The position numbers were made by a program, and so were the translations under genes. Below, piece after piece: positions 23,881 through 35,335 of a DNA stretch of 64,000 bases. The stretch lies in NCBI GenBank assembly GCA_949130495.1, contig OX422211.1, forward strand, positions 447,960,719 through 448,024,718, read 5' to 3'. Positions within the stretch are counted from its first letter, which is position 1, and every line of letters begins with the position of its first letter. Source of the DNA: Sambucus nigra. Taxonomy: Eukaryota > Streptophyta > Magnoliopsida > Dipsacales > Adoxaceae. Below the pieces are notes generated by a model. It made no database searches. It was not told where the DNA came from and saw only the letters and a list, made by a program, of their open reading frames with translations.

Positions 23881-26095
23881 ATGGTTTACCTTATTAAGTC
23901 GCTTGATAAATTTCGTTCTGATTTTTCTATTCCTTCCTGGGTCATTTTGGAAGAACTTTCTGGTCCTTCTAATTATTTTTGTTTGGCTGAGGGACATTGG
24001 TTCTCCAGTCTCTTTGTAGCCGAATGTGGCTTTTCTTTTCCTCCAAACCCCTTGTGTTGGAATTTTGTCAATATTTTGATGTAGTACCTGCAAAAATAGC
24101 CCCCAATACATGGAGAATAGTTAATGGAGTCCATAGGTTAAATCAGATTCATGGAACCCGTTTAGGAATTCCAGAGATTATGTTTTGCTATAGATGGGCT
24201 GTCAGTGATAGTACTTTTTATTTGAAAACTAGGTTTTTAAATAGAGCTTTAGTTGTCAATCTCCCAGATGCCAACAGGGATTACTTCGAGCATGGGGTTG
24301 TTATGAAAAATTAGCAACATGCTCCATTAACTGAAAATGACGTATATCAGGGTCCCACATGCCCTCCCTATGGCAATGGGATAGGTTATTTTTATTTTAT
24401 TTAGTTTTTGAAATCATGTTTTCTTTATATTCGATAAAATGCATCACTGATATTTTGATTTTTATTTATTTGAAGTTGATAGCAAAAGAAGGTCTCCAAA
24501 GGAGACAGAAGTTAACTTAAAGCATCTAAAACTTATCTGGGGTTTGTATCAAGCTGTTGCTGACGAACATATCAGATCAGCCTCGTACTTGTTGCAGTAC
24601 AAGAGTTACACCTCGTCTTTCACTGCTCGTCTAGTGATAAGTAACTTAGAACCAGCACCAGTTTCTGAAGGTTCTTCTCCTGAATCGCATATTCCTCTCA
24701 GTGACAGAATGAAGAGAAGAAGAGCTCCTTCCCTCTTCGATAAGTCTGCCTCTACTGCTGGAGAGGCAAAGAAAAGTAAGCAGGATATCCCAGAAGAAGG
24801 GACAAGACAAATTGAGGCACCTCCTCCAGCTACTACTAAGAAGGTTGTCGGGAAGCCCCCTGTGGCTCCAAGAAAGATTGTAGTTGTTTCCCCTCCAAGC
24901 GAGGTTATAGTTATATCACCGACCAAGACGGCATCCTTGGTCGAGAATATTCCTGCTCCCGCGAGAAAATTGAAGAAAAGCTCCTCGAATAATTTGGCTG
25001 AATCCATCTCTCAGCCTCTAACTACTGGAAATGGTGTTCCCACTTTTGTTGCGCCGAGCTCTGCCATGAGCTCGGTGAAGTCTTGGATCATCCTCGAGAT
25101 CCAAGGTATTGAAGACAGTCTTTCTCGGGATAGGGTTACCACCCTGGCAGCTCAACACATTGCCTCAGTAAGTATTACTAATCTAAACTTTCCATTTTTA
25201 ATATTATGTCCCTGTACTGACATACAGTTATTTTCTTTTTCTCAGTTGGTAACATGCTTTAATACTATTCTAAAGAAGGACGAAGCCATCAAATCGTCAA
25301 TCTCCTCGGGAGGTGTAGAGGAGGCTTTTACTGGATTATCCCAATCTTTAAAGGATTCTCGTCAGAAGTATGACGAAGACAAAGTTTCTTGGGGGAAGCA
25401 AATAAAAGCCATCGAGCAAGAGAGGGATAAAGCTGTTGAAGTCTCCAAGGTTTTGGAGAAGAAGATAAAAGACTTGGAAAGTAAGAATAAAGAGCTCGAA
25501 GGGAATATCCAAAATGCTGGAGAGCTTGAAAGTAAGCTCAAGTTTGTTGAGGAAGAGTTAAACAGGCTTCGTGAAGTTGGTCGTCAGAAAGAAGAAGTTG
25601 GAAATAAGCTGAAGGGTGTTGAGGAGCTCCTTAGGGAAAGGACCTCCTCGGAGAGAGAAAAAGGAGAAAGGCTGTGAAGAAATCCTTCAGCGCTGGCTGG
25701 GACAAGGGGTAGAATAAGGGTTTGGCTGCCATGATTTTACAAATAGAGTATGGCAGCCTCAAATACTTTAGGGATGGTTGGGTTGCTTCTCTGAAAGAGA
25801 TGAATGTCGATGAGAATTCAGACTTATTTCAGAGACACATTCCTGGCCCCCTCCTTCTCCCGGGGAAGAAGAAGAAGAAGAAGACGAAGCTGCTTCCGAT
25901 GAATCCTCTATGGTGATCGGAGATCAGATTTCTCATCCCCCAGTTGTCCAGACCTCCTGCGAGCAGCTTTAACTGACCAGCATTTCAACCGAGCAAATTC
26001 CAACACCCTTCGAGCAACCTTTTATGCCTTCCGAGCAACCTACATCTTCGTCCCAGCCTCCCGAGAAAGCTTTAGGAGACAAGGAGAAGGTGTAG
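23881..26095 (+). pseudogene. Tat-1 antisense gene A (Transposase_28-like N-terminus, coiled coil)
   Basis: The gene runs opposite to gag-pol. Exon 1 starts at ATG 23881 and contains WRIVNGVHRLNQIHGTRLG and ALVVNLPDANRDY, matching the gene at 60588 of the second Tat element. The closest family I know is the plant 'putative gypsy-type transposon' domain (PF04195). A donor at 24385 and acceptor at 24482 mark intron 1. A second intron, 25168-25245, is 78 bases with clean GTAAGT and TTTCTCAG borders. The middle is Lys/Pro/Ser-rich and basic; 25270-25680 is a heptad-rich coiled coil; an acidic stretch and repeated (P/S/T)EQ units end the protein at TAG 26093-26095. Damage: a frameshift near 24060, a Trp codon now TAG at 24313, and frameshifts after 25677. 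Function unknown. Confidence 0.75.
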
Positions 26096-26283
26096 CGTTG
26101 TTTGGACTTTTTCTCTTTGCTTTTTTGTTAAATGTAATTCTGGGCTATGTACTTCTTTTATGATGTAATAAAATTTGAAGTTTTTGGTTGTACATCTTAA
26201 CTCCCTTTTTCTTGCTCTGCTTTTATTCTTCTTGCTCTGTCTGCATTTTATTGATTCTTTCTATCTCTTTTCTTTACTAGTTT

Positions 26284-27564
26284 ATGGATAGAATGGAACT
26301 CTTGTCAGCCCATGATACAAAACTGATGAAAAAATGTAACGACTACTTCAAGGCCAGCCATGCTGACTTGAATGAATCTTAAATCGTCGATATCCTCGAT
26401 CCAGATGCTTCAGAGCGAGCAGTAGGAGCCTACCAGTATTTGAAATGCTTGCTCGACCGTGCAGTGGCCAATAATATAGCATATTACGAGATGATTGAAG
26501 ACCTCTAGGGTACTCTTGAGGAACTTTAACAACAATACAAGGAGTCTACAGCCCTTTTGCATCAGGGATATGAGAAAAAGTATCAGCAACTAAGTGCTGA
26601 TAAAGGATATGATAAGTTGTTTGCTGCTTACGATATAAAGGAAAGGACTTTGAAGACCGAGGTTGAAGAGCATAGGCAGATCGCCAAATTGTTAGAACAG
26701 AAAAACAATAATTTACGAGGAGAGATATCTCAATTGAAATCTACAGCCTCCTCCTCGGGAGCCTTAGTTCCTGTCAACGATGAAGGTTTTTCTTTCTTGG
26801 AGGTAGAAAATGCCAATCTGAGAGACGAATTGGAAACCTTGAAGAGAACTAATCCTTCTACCTCTACTCGCAGACGAGCAAGAGCTTCTCGGGGACGAGC
26901 AAGGGCTGCTCGGGTTACTATTGAAGAAGCTAGAACGTAGGCAGCCTTAGAGAATCAAGCATTCCAGTTGGTGGCGAAGAATCAAGCATTAGCTGAGATG
27001 TCCAAGAAGATTCTGAATCTGGACGAGCAACTCTCTGCACAAAAGTCTGCCTTGGAGAGTAAAGAACTTTTAACGAAGAACCTCCACGAGCAACTGGAGA
27101 GGTTAACCTATCAATTCCACAAGCAGCCCAGAGAGTTCTGGATGGCTGGTTATAATGAAGCCCTCTACCATCTAGATGATCGGATCCAAAATGCAAATAA
27201 TGTGGGTTACAAACAAGGATGGCTGAATGCCTTGGGCGTGCTGCAGTTGGAACAGGGTCACTATTTGTGGGATTACTATGACCCTGGGTTGCTCGAGTTG
27301 TCGGTGCCACCTTTCAAACTGGATATGAGCTGGATTCCTGCTCGGGCCATTCTTCAATGTCTGATTTCAAAGTATCTCAGTGACTACAGTCTTCATTCCA
27401 ATTTTGAGATATCTATCCCTAAACACCTACTTGATCATCCCTCATTAATGAATGTCAGGATGCTTAAAGATATAAATTTCATCAATTCCCCCTATGCCTT
27501 AAACGATCCTCCCGCTGGTGAAGAACCTATTTCAAAGGCAGAGGGGAAGAAACCAATAGAATAG
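26284..27564 (+). pseudogene. Tat-1 antisense gene B (coiled-coil protein, four stops)
   Basis: One frame from ATG 26284 to the stop at 27562-27564 (427 codons) holds without any frameshift but carries four in-frame stops (about 26380, 26506, 26527, 26938). Each is TAA or TAG at a place where the surrounding coiled coil would take Gln. The N-terminal two-thirds is helical and charged, with an Arg/Ala/Ser-rich segment (RRRARASRGRARAARV) at about 26870. The C-terminal third has an aromatic motif (FWMAGYNEALYHLDD, YKQGWLNALGVL) that looks folded. It follows gene A on the same strand after 190 bases, and both oppose gag-pol. I do not recognise a function; extra antisense genes of this kind are known from Tat-lineage elements. 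Confidence 0.7.
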
Positions 27565-27937
27565 GATTCTTGATGTAACAATTTTTTATGTATTTCATTC
27601 TCAATGTATTTTGTTTTGGATTTAATGAAAAACTTCTAGTTTTCTTTGCAATCTTAATTGTCATTGTCTTTGGAAATATTTTGTAAGACATTTTCTAATG
27701 AATGTGCATGTATATCTGTTGAAAAGATAAAGATATTTTGTGCTATTTTAAATTGTCGATCAACTAGAGTTGGTGAAAATTTATTGTCGACTATCTGAAT
27801 TTATCTGACGACCAAGCAGAGTTGGTGATATTTTATTTCTCGACCCACTATAGTGGTAGTTTAAAATGCCATAAGTATCAAGAAATTTATCACTTTTTAA
27901 TTTTAAGACCTGAAATGACTTTCATTTGTTTAACTAA

Positions 27938-28250
27938 TTGTTTTCGACCAACCGGAGTTGGTGGTTTTTGTTCCCGACCAACTATAGTTGGTGGATTTTC
28001 TTCCCAACCAACTGTAGTTGGTATTTCTGGGAAATTTTTTACTCCCGACTAACTATAGTTGGTGGATTTTCTTCCCAACCAACCGTAGTTGGTATTTCTT
28101 GGATATTTTTTATTCCCGACCAACTATAGTTGGTGGATTTTCTTCCCAACCAATCGTAGTTGGTATTTCTGGGAAATTTTTTATTCCCGACCAACTATAG
28201 TTGGTGGATTTTCTTCCCAACCAACCGTAGTTGGTGTTTCTGGGCTTTAT
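27938..28250. repeat. 71-bp tandem repeat with perfect palindromes (Tat-1 3' region)
   Basis: The palindrome CCAACTATAGTTGG (one copy reads CTAACTATAGTTGG) starts its unit at 27975, 28046, 28117 and 28188, exactly 71 bases apart. Each unit also holds a second inverted motif, CAACC(G/T)TAGTTGG. Degenerate relatives (CGATCAACTAGAGTTGG, CGACCCACTATAGTGG) reach back to about 27756. The array lies between the 3' ends of gag-pol and of antisense gene B, which converge on it. Confidence 0.9.
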
Positions 28251-28362
28251 GCATAGTGTGTAGCACTAATACTCCGAAAAAATTTCAACAAAATGAGAGA
28301 ATTGGGCGAAATATCCAAAACTTTATTCATATCGAAGAAAACTGCATTACATAGAGGTTAAA

Positions 28363-30120
28363 TTACTGATAATATTTGCGCAGATGTTCTGCGTTCCATG
28401 CATTCTTAAACTCCTCTCCTTCTAAGGTTTCGATTTTATATGTCCCTAGTCGAACAACCTCTGTTACTCTGTAGGTCCCATGCCAGTTAGCTTCTAATTT
28501 GTTGTGCTTTTGAATTACTTTCTTTAGCACATAGTCTCCTTCTTTCAAGTCGCATTTCTTTACTCTTTTGTTGTATAATAGAGCTATCCATTGCTGGTAT
28601 GCAGCGCTTTTGATTGCTGCTTCTTCTCTAACTTCCTCGAGCATATCCAAATCTAATCTTCTCATCAAGTCACTGATAGGAGAGTTGAAATTCAGCACTC
28701 TGTGTGTGGGGAGACCCAGCTCGGCAGGTATAACAACTTCACTTCCAAATGCCAGCTTATATGGAGATTCTCTTGCGGCTGCTCGTGGAGTAGTACGATA
28801 AGCCCATAGTACGGAATGTAGCTCGTTGATCCAATTTGCCTTTGCATCATTTAATCTTTTCTTCAAGACATTCAGCAGCGTTCTGTTTGTCACTTCAGTT
28901 TATCCATTGCTTTGAGGGTGACCTGGTGCAGAGTGGGTTTTCAATATGTTCGACTGATGATAATACGCAGTAAACTCCTCATTGTCGAATTGGGTTCCAT
29001 GGTCTGTGATGAATGCATGAGGAAGACCATATCTACAAATGATGTTCTTCCATATAAATTGATACACTTTGTCATATGTCATATCGATAACGGGCTCAGC
29101 TTCCACCCACTTAGTAAAGTAATCCACTGCGACGACGAGATATTTAAACCGTCCTCTGGTCATTGGAAGTGGCCCGACCAAGTCAATTCCCCACATGGCA
29201 AATGGCCAAGGGGAAGTAATGGGTGTCAACAATGCTTGGGGAGTTCTTCGGATAATGGAGAAGCGTTGACATTTATCACATTTTTTGGCATAGGCTATGC
29301 AATCAGCCCTCATTGTCGGCCAGTAGTATCCATGCGTCATTATCCTTTGCAGACGTGTCCGACCTGCTACATGGGTTCCACAAGACCCTTCATGGACTTC
29401 TTCGATCAAGTCTTTCACCTCGGTGGGATGTACACATCTCTGCAAGCTAGCTATAATTCCTCGTCTATATAGAACACCATTGGTCAATACATAAAGAGCA
29501 GCTTTAAACTTTAGTTTCTTGGCTACGAGTTTATCAGTTGGCAAATACCCTTCTTCGATATATGCCTTGATAGGATCCATCCAAGATGGTCCTAAATCAA
29601 GGGTAATAAAGTTCATCATTAGATATTCATCTATGCTCCGACTAGCCAAGACTTCTATTGGGATTGTTCTTCGTAGCTCGATGCGTGTGGCTGAAGCTAA
29701 CCGAGCTAAGGCATCTGCTCGGGCATTCTCCAATCTTGGTATTATAATTATCTGCACTACCATCAGACTTGATAAAATCTCCATCACTTTTTCATGATAC
29801 CTGATCATTAATTCTCCTTTGGCTGCATATACTCCCAGCATTTGATTTACAATCAACTGCGAGTCACGGAATACAATAACTTGCTCTGCCCCCATGGTTT
29901 TTGCCAAATTAAGACCTGCAATCATAGCTTCATATTCAGACTCATTATTAGAAGCCTTGAATTGGAAGGGCAGAGCATACTCCACATCGACCTCATCCGG
30001 CCTGTTCAAAATAATCCCTGCCCCACAGCCTGTAGTGCAAGATGAGCCATCCACATATAGATTCCATATAGGTACCTCGTCTTTAAAAATTTTATCGGAC
30101 AGAGTTCCTTAGTGGAATAT
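28363..30120 (-). pseudogene. Tat-1 archaeal-like RNase H and integrase
   Basis: The first part (30072-29690) is a second RNase H: VDGSS start, NNESEYEAMIAGL, FRDSQLIVNQM, NARADALARL. It is separate from the RT-linked RNase H and is typical of Tat elements. Integrase follows, with the HHCC zinc-binding region (H...H...CDKCQ, about 29400-29265) and then the catalytic core with GIDLVGP (first Asp). Next are ITDHGTQF (second Asp; His replaces the usual Asn), GHPQSNG, a stop at 28900-28902, and EVTNR (Glu). The C-terminal domain ends ...AEHLRKYYQ. The stop replaces the Gln normally found between NG and the EVTNR motif. Further stops sit at 30124 and about 30109. The frame is the same as that of protease and RT. 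Confidence 0.92.
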
Positions 30121-30123
30121 TAG

Positions 30124-31644
30124 CTACTTCCTTTTATATTCCTCTATCACTTCTTGCTGCTCGTCGACCAACTTCTCTTGTTCGTCGACCAACGTAAGTT
30201 GATCGGGGTTTAAATTCGATGATCCTGTAACATTCACAGGTTGATCGGTATTCAGCTTTTGCTCCTCGTGAGTGTCAGGATAGGTGAACTCTGCTATAAA
30301 ACCTGCTCCTGCTTGCCCTTTTAATGACGATCTAGGCTCATAAACTATGTCATATTCACCAAGTTCTACTGCCCAGTACATCAATCTCCCTGATTTTTCT
30401 GGTTTATGAAGAGCTTGCCTCAATGGAATATCAGTATACACAACTATGGTATGAGCTTGGAAATACGGCCTCATTCTCCTACTTGCCTCGATCAATGTTA
30501 ATGTCAATTTTTCCAGTCTTGGATATCTGATCTCTGCTCCTCGCAAGGCTTTGCTAGTGTAATAGATTGGTTTTTGAACTCCATCCTCTGTTCTTATCAA
30601 TGCCGAGCTAACTGCATTCTCCGACACTGCCAAATACAAGTACAATCTTTCCCCCATCACTGGCCTGGATAATAGTGGAGGTGCTCCCAGATATTTCTTC
30701 AATTCTCGAAAAGCCTTCTCGCATTCGTCATTCCATTCAAACATTCTTCGGAGTGTTTTGAAGAATGGGAGGCATCTATCTGTTGCTCGTGATACAAATC
30801 TATTAAGGGTTGCAACTCGCCCAGTGAGACTTTGTACTTCCTTCTTCGTCATTGGAGATCGTAGTCCCAATAGAGCCTTGATCTTCTCTGGGTTTGCTTC
30901 GATTCCTCGTTGGTTGATAATACACCCGAGGAACATGCCTTCTCGTACTTCGAATATTCACTTGGTGGTATTCAGCTTCATTTTATATTTATCTAGTTGA
31001 TCAAAGGTTTGGCCTAAGTCAATTAGATGGTCAGCAACTCTCTTGCTCTTCATCAGCATATCATCAACATAAACTTCCATATTGCCACTAATTTGTTCTG
31101 CAAATACCTTATTTATCAGCCGTTGATATGTTGCACCTGTATTTTTCAAACCAAAAGGCATAGCATTATAACAATAAGCTCCCCTAGGGGTAATGAAAGA
31201 GGTACTCTCCTTGTCTTCAGGTTTCATTTTAATCTGGTTGTAACCAGAATAAGCATCCATGAAGCTCAACAACTCATGTCCCGAGGTAGCATCCACTAAT
31301 TGATCAATTCGGGGTAAAGGAAAATGATCCTTTGGGCATGCCTTGTTAAGGTCGGTAAAGTCTACACACATCCGCCACTTGTTGTTTTTCTTCTTCACCA
31401 TTACTACATTTGCCAACCAGTCTAGATATTTGACATCGTCAATAAAGCAAGCTTTCTGGAGCTTCTCGACCTCCTCTTGTATGGCTTGGTTCTTCTCGGG
31501 GATGAACACTCTTCATCTCTGCTTCACTGGCTTGATCTCCTTATTCACATTGAGCTCGTGACATAAGAAATTTGGATCTATTCTTGGCATATCCTCATGA
31601 CTCCAAGCAAAAGTTTGTTTTCTGATTTTTAGGAAAACTATTAA
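30124..31644 (-). pseudogene. Tat-1 reverse transcriptase and RNase H
   Basis: RT copies the element RNA into DNA. Motifs in order: FAWSHEDMP upstream; WRMCVDFTDLNKACPKD; PLPRIDQLVD; FMDAYSGYNQI; MPFGLKN; and the catalytic YVDDM (about 31060-31078). After a TGA near 30958 (a Cys codon in relatives) the frame continues with FLGCIINQRGIEANPEKI, the RNase H region (YYTSKALRGAEIRY, VVYTDIPLRQ) and a connection segment. A TGA near 31514 lies where relatives have Arg. There is no frameshift from protease to integrase. The basic K/E-rich end (30240-30124) leads to the second RNase H. Confidence 0.93.
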
Positions 31645-32712
31645 TTACTGTTTTATTGAGGCATCTAACGACGAACCTATTTGAGTTGTTCGTTCCGGGT
31701 GCTCGTCGTCCAAAATGATATTTTCAGTAGCTTCCACCACCTGACCTTTCACGAGCTGCGATTCGTCTCTAGGATCCAATGTTTCAATCTCTGCACCTTC
31801 ATCCACTTGGTAGGTCATAGTCTTTTTCCTAGATTCCTCCAGTTCTTCTTGCTCGGCAGATGAGTAATAACATTCCCGATCAACTTTTTGGTCACCCTTT
31901 ACAACTCCTACTCCAAAATTGGTTGGAAACTTCAGACATTGATGTACAGTAGACGGTATTGCTTTGAACTTATTCAAACCTACCCTTCCCATGATGATAT
32001 TGTAAGTTGACTGAACATTCTTGTCCATCACAAAGAAACGTACTCTTTCTGTTCGACAAGAAGGCCATGTGCCGATGAACATATCCAACTTGATCGTCCC
32101 AAGTGGAAAGACTTTATCGCCAGCAAAACCGAGGAGGGGCCTGTGATAAGGTTCCAACTGAGACAACTTTAGATTTAAACTATCGAAGCATGAGTAGAAC
32201 ATGATATCCGCTGAGCTACCATTATCCACTAGTACTCTTGAGATTATTACTTCCTTCATCCTCATTTTGATCACCAGTGGATCATCATGAGGATATAGTA
32301 CACCTGCGAGGTCGTTCTTGGAGAAACCAATGACCAGTTTTTCTTTGTTCACTTTCCTCGGGTGATCATCCTCAGCTAGATTTATTCGCTGAATGTATGA
32401 ACAAGCTTGAGCTTCATTGAGGTAAGCTTTCCTTTCCGCAGTAAGGTCCCCACCTCCTGCATCTCCACCTGTAATAATGTTACAATCAAATGATCCAAAA
32501 CGAATTGAAAATACCTCACCTTCTGGTTGTCTTGGTCTCTTGGGGAGATCAGGGTCGTCTTCTAGATCATCTTCATGATCTCTTTTCTTGTTTTCTTCTG
32601 CTCGACGAGAAGATTTAGACCTTTGTCTTGCTCGGTCGTTTGCTTTTTCTTTCATTTCTTTGATCAACATACTTGTCCAGCTTTCCTCGTCTGATGAGTG
32701 CTTCAATTTCAT
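31645..32712 (-). pseudogene. Tat-1 aspartic protease region
   Basis: The retroviral-type protease would cut the gag-pol polyprotein. The active-site motif VLVDNGSSADIMF lies at about 32240-32205 (DNGSS; D-S/T-G is usual, with Asn in second place here). It is followed by FPLGTIKLDMFIG and YNIIMGRVGLNKFKAIPS. The upstream part is highly charged (about 32640-32520) and links to gag. Its frame differs from that of gag, so there is one frame change around 32640-32710. The frame ends at TAA 31645-31647, which is a degradation stop since RT continues in the same frame. Confidence 0.9.
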
Positions 32713-34213
32713 TCTGGAGAGTTATGCAATTTTTGGTCGTGTGACCGTGGTCTTTATGAAACTCGCAATATTTAGCCTTATTCCTCTTGTCAGGATCTGA
32801 CTTCATTTTCTCAGGCCAGTTTAGTTCCTCGTTGTTCTTGATCTCTTCCAGGACATGGTTTATGTCTACTTTCAAAGGAGTATAATTTTCAAATTTCTTC
32901 AATATGTCCCATGATGGCTTTGCTTTTGACTGCTTGTCACCACCATCGTTCTTATGTTATTTCTTTTTAGCCTTATCAACCTCCCCCTTGGTCTCTTTGG
33001 TGTCCATGTTCTTCTTCGCAGCCATAGCCTCCTCGGCATTCATGATCTTGGACGCTTTTACCATTAGTTCTGACATGGTTCTGGGTGGATCTTTGGCCAA
33101 AGTATAGTACAATTTATTGGGCAACAGTCCACTCATCAAAGCAGTAATTATTGTCTTTGCCTCGTAATCAATAACTTCGAGTTTCTCGTTATTGAAACGA
33201 GTTATGTAATCCGTGGTGCTCTCACCTATTTTTTATCTAACACTTAACAAATGTGCCAATCGTTTAACTGGTTTTGCTCCAAAATAGAAATTTCCAATAA
33301 AGCGCTCGGCCAGTTCAAAGAAAGTTGAAATCTTCCCCCGAGGAAGATTATTGTACCATATTTATGCAGATCCGGTAAGAGTTCTCGAAAATGCCCTGCA
33401 TCTCATCTTGTCTGGCACAGCATAGATGTCGGCAGCAACTTGGTATTGTTCTATATGAAGGACAGGGTCAGTTTTTCCATCATATTTAGGGGTCACAACA
33501 GGTGCTTTGAACTTCGATGGTGTGGGAAAATTCACAATTACCTGTATAAAAGGCGTCCCTTGGACAAAAGTTCTTTGTAGAGGATTCTTGACCTTAACCA
33601 TTTCCCCTAGTCTATCCTCCAACCTTTGAATAGAGCCTTTCCATGCATCCTTTCCCTCCTCGAGCCTGTTGGCTCGAGCAATTGATCGTGTTGAAGTCGC
33701 TTCCTGGGATCTATCTTGTCGAGCAACTGGTTGTGATTGGGCAGAACCCTCTCTTAGATCAGATGGCCGTCGAAAGTTTCTCGACACAGCCCTAGGAGGA
33801 CATTTATTCTTCATAGGGCCCAATCGATCAAAAGGAGAGATCCTACTTAATCTCTCCAATGCACTAGTCCTTTCTAGAGAGAGAGTGATGTGTTATTCAG
33901 TATATGTGGCTCGTACTGACGAAGTTCGACCCGATTGATAAGAAAAATCATCAGATTTCTCAGTGCGATATGAATCGCTTTGGCTAATACGCGAAGAAAC
34001 TAAACGGGTATTTCTTTAAACACTTCGTTGTCCTGAATGGGTCGGCGCTCCACCTTGGATAGTTTGCATGAGTTGTCGCATAGCCTCTTGCATAGTCGTC
34101 TGGCCTTGAGCCAAATTGGCCATAATTCCAGCCAGATCTTGGACATTTGGAGGAGCGGATGGATTCAGGAGGTTTCCAGCATTTCGATTACTGGATTCAG
34201 GATTATTAGCCAT
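32615..34213 (-). pseudogene. Tat-1 gag
   Basis: Gag would form the virus-like particle. ATG 34213 (MANNPESSNRN) opens a single frame down to 32615, interrupted by TAA codons at 34016, 33893, 33362, 33233 and 32957 but by no frameshift. The retrotransposon gag core (PF03732 type) spans about 33550-33110: YDGKTDPVLHIEQYQ, IWYNNLPRGKI, FFELAERFIGNF, ESTTDYITRFN. A zinc-knuckle-like motif YCEFHKDHGHTTKNC lies at about 32770-32725. The N-terminus has a Gln-rich helical segment. Stops such as VR-stop-KIGEST sit where Gln is usual. Confidence 0.92.
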
Positions 34214-34255
34214 TGGTGATAAATTATTTTGGTGAAAAACGAGAATTTCAGTCGT

Positions 34256-34273
34256 TTCCCACAGACGGCGCCA
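34256..34273 (-). other. Tat-1 primer binding site
   Basis: Minus strand TGGCGCCGTCTGTGGGAA, three bases inside the 5' LTR (ends 34277). It is the classical PBS block of Tat-type Ty3/gypsy elements and fixes the element's orientation. Confidence 0.9.
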
Positions 34274-34276
34274 ATC

Positions 34277-34832
34277 TGTTGATGTAAAAAATTAGATTAT
34301 CTCTAATTACTTAATCACAGATAAAAAATAAATAAAACAAGAGATTTTTAAAGTAGTTCAGCCTTGAATGAATGGCCTACGTCCACTTTTTGTGTCATTA
34401 TTGACTGTTTGAGAATTCTCGATTACATGTTTTACCAAGAAATTCCGAGTCCCCTGCTAATGAGGAGGTTACAATGTATTTATAGCTTTGAAGTTGTACA
34501 TGTGAGAGAATACTACATAGCTGTCCAATAGGCGTGTACATTTGTATGATAATAATCAGCATTTAATGCGCATTCAATCCTCTTAATTATTCAGTTATAA
34601 ATGCTCCGAACGAGGTGCAGCTCGGACCGCCTGAGCTGCTCGGTATATATGAGTTGCTCGGTATAATAAAGTTCCTCGGACAACACTTGCTGCTCGGAGC
34701 GCCTGAGTTGGTCGGGGAGGTTGAGTTCCTCGAAGTCAAGGTGTTATTCAGAAGTGTTTGTAAGAGCCATGTAGATTGACACGTGTCTCCACTTAACTGA
34801 TCCACGTCAGCAGACTAAATTTGGTATCAACA
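34277..34832 (-). repeat. Tat-1 5' LTR
   Basis: 556 bases, TGTTGATG...TATCAACA on the plus strand, followed directly by the TSD CACAT (34833-34837). It is nearly identical to 22883-23456 apart from an 18-base deletion and about twenty substitutions by eye. Confidence 0.95.
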
Positions 34833-35335
34833 CACATCATTAGTACTAACTACCCAAAAGTACCTAGTCAGAGAACTGAACGCATCCCTATCATAAGTCA
34901 ATACTGCTTAAGTATGACACATTAGCCACTTACTCCATAGTTGATTTTATACGATTTATGTTTCTAATTCGATAGACGTCATTCACCATTCTCTACATTT
35001 CAATTGGTTTCTTATTTCATCATGGATTGACACACAAGCACCTCACACTAAAATCATGCGATGTCGCCATCACTGGCTTGCACAGACACTCGCAACTTAC
35101 TAAGATATCTAAATCAGAAGCGCAAAAGTGAATGATGACTAATTTGGTTGTCTGCCACTTAGCAATGAATTCACCCGTTGTGCTAACCTCTTTGACTTCA
35201 CTGTCGAGGACACGAACTAAACCATCACCAAAACTACCGTGACCGGCCCAAATGAACACCAACGACGAAGATCCACTACCGACCTCACCACGTCACTCCC
35301 GAAAGGAACCTTAAAACTAGAGCTCTGATACCATT
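34833..35335 (-). other. LARD-1 interior, right part, with PBS
   Basis: It begins with the second TSD copy of Tat-1. The PBS TGGTATCAGAGC is at 35322-35333 on the minus strand, two bases from the LTR. An 80-codon minus frame (35262-35020) follows the PBS but resembles no gag I know, so I do not call it a gene. Confidence 0.75.

Larger units (their letters stand above)
22883..34832 (-). mobile_element. Tat-1: complete Ty3/gypsy (Tat lineage) retrotransposon
   Basis: The LTRs at 22883-23456 and 34277-34832 both start TGTTGATG and end TATCAACA on the plus strand. The element is flanked on both sides by the TSD CACAT (22878-22882 and 34833-34837). On the minus strand the order is 5' LTR, PBS (TGGCGCCGTCTGTGGGAA at 34256-34273), gag, protease, RT, RNase H, a second archaeal-like RNase H, integrase, a palindromic tandem array, two genes on the opposite strand, PPT, 3' LTR. 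The dual RNase H and antisense extra genes mark the Tat lineage. It is about 11.95 kb and dead by numerous stop codons. The LTRs differ by some twenty substitutions plus an 18-base deletion, by eye, so it is much younger than its LARD-1 host. Confidence 0.95.

Noticed and set aside
27938..28250. CRISPR-like appearance of the 71-bp palindromic repeats
   Set aside because: The whole 71-base unit is repeated, with no variable spacers, in a plant retroelement; it is a tandem array.
29519..29797. Plus-strand frames opposite the Tat-1 polymerase and integrase
   Set aside because: They have no family resemblance and lie exactly antisense to well-marked domains on the minus strand.
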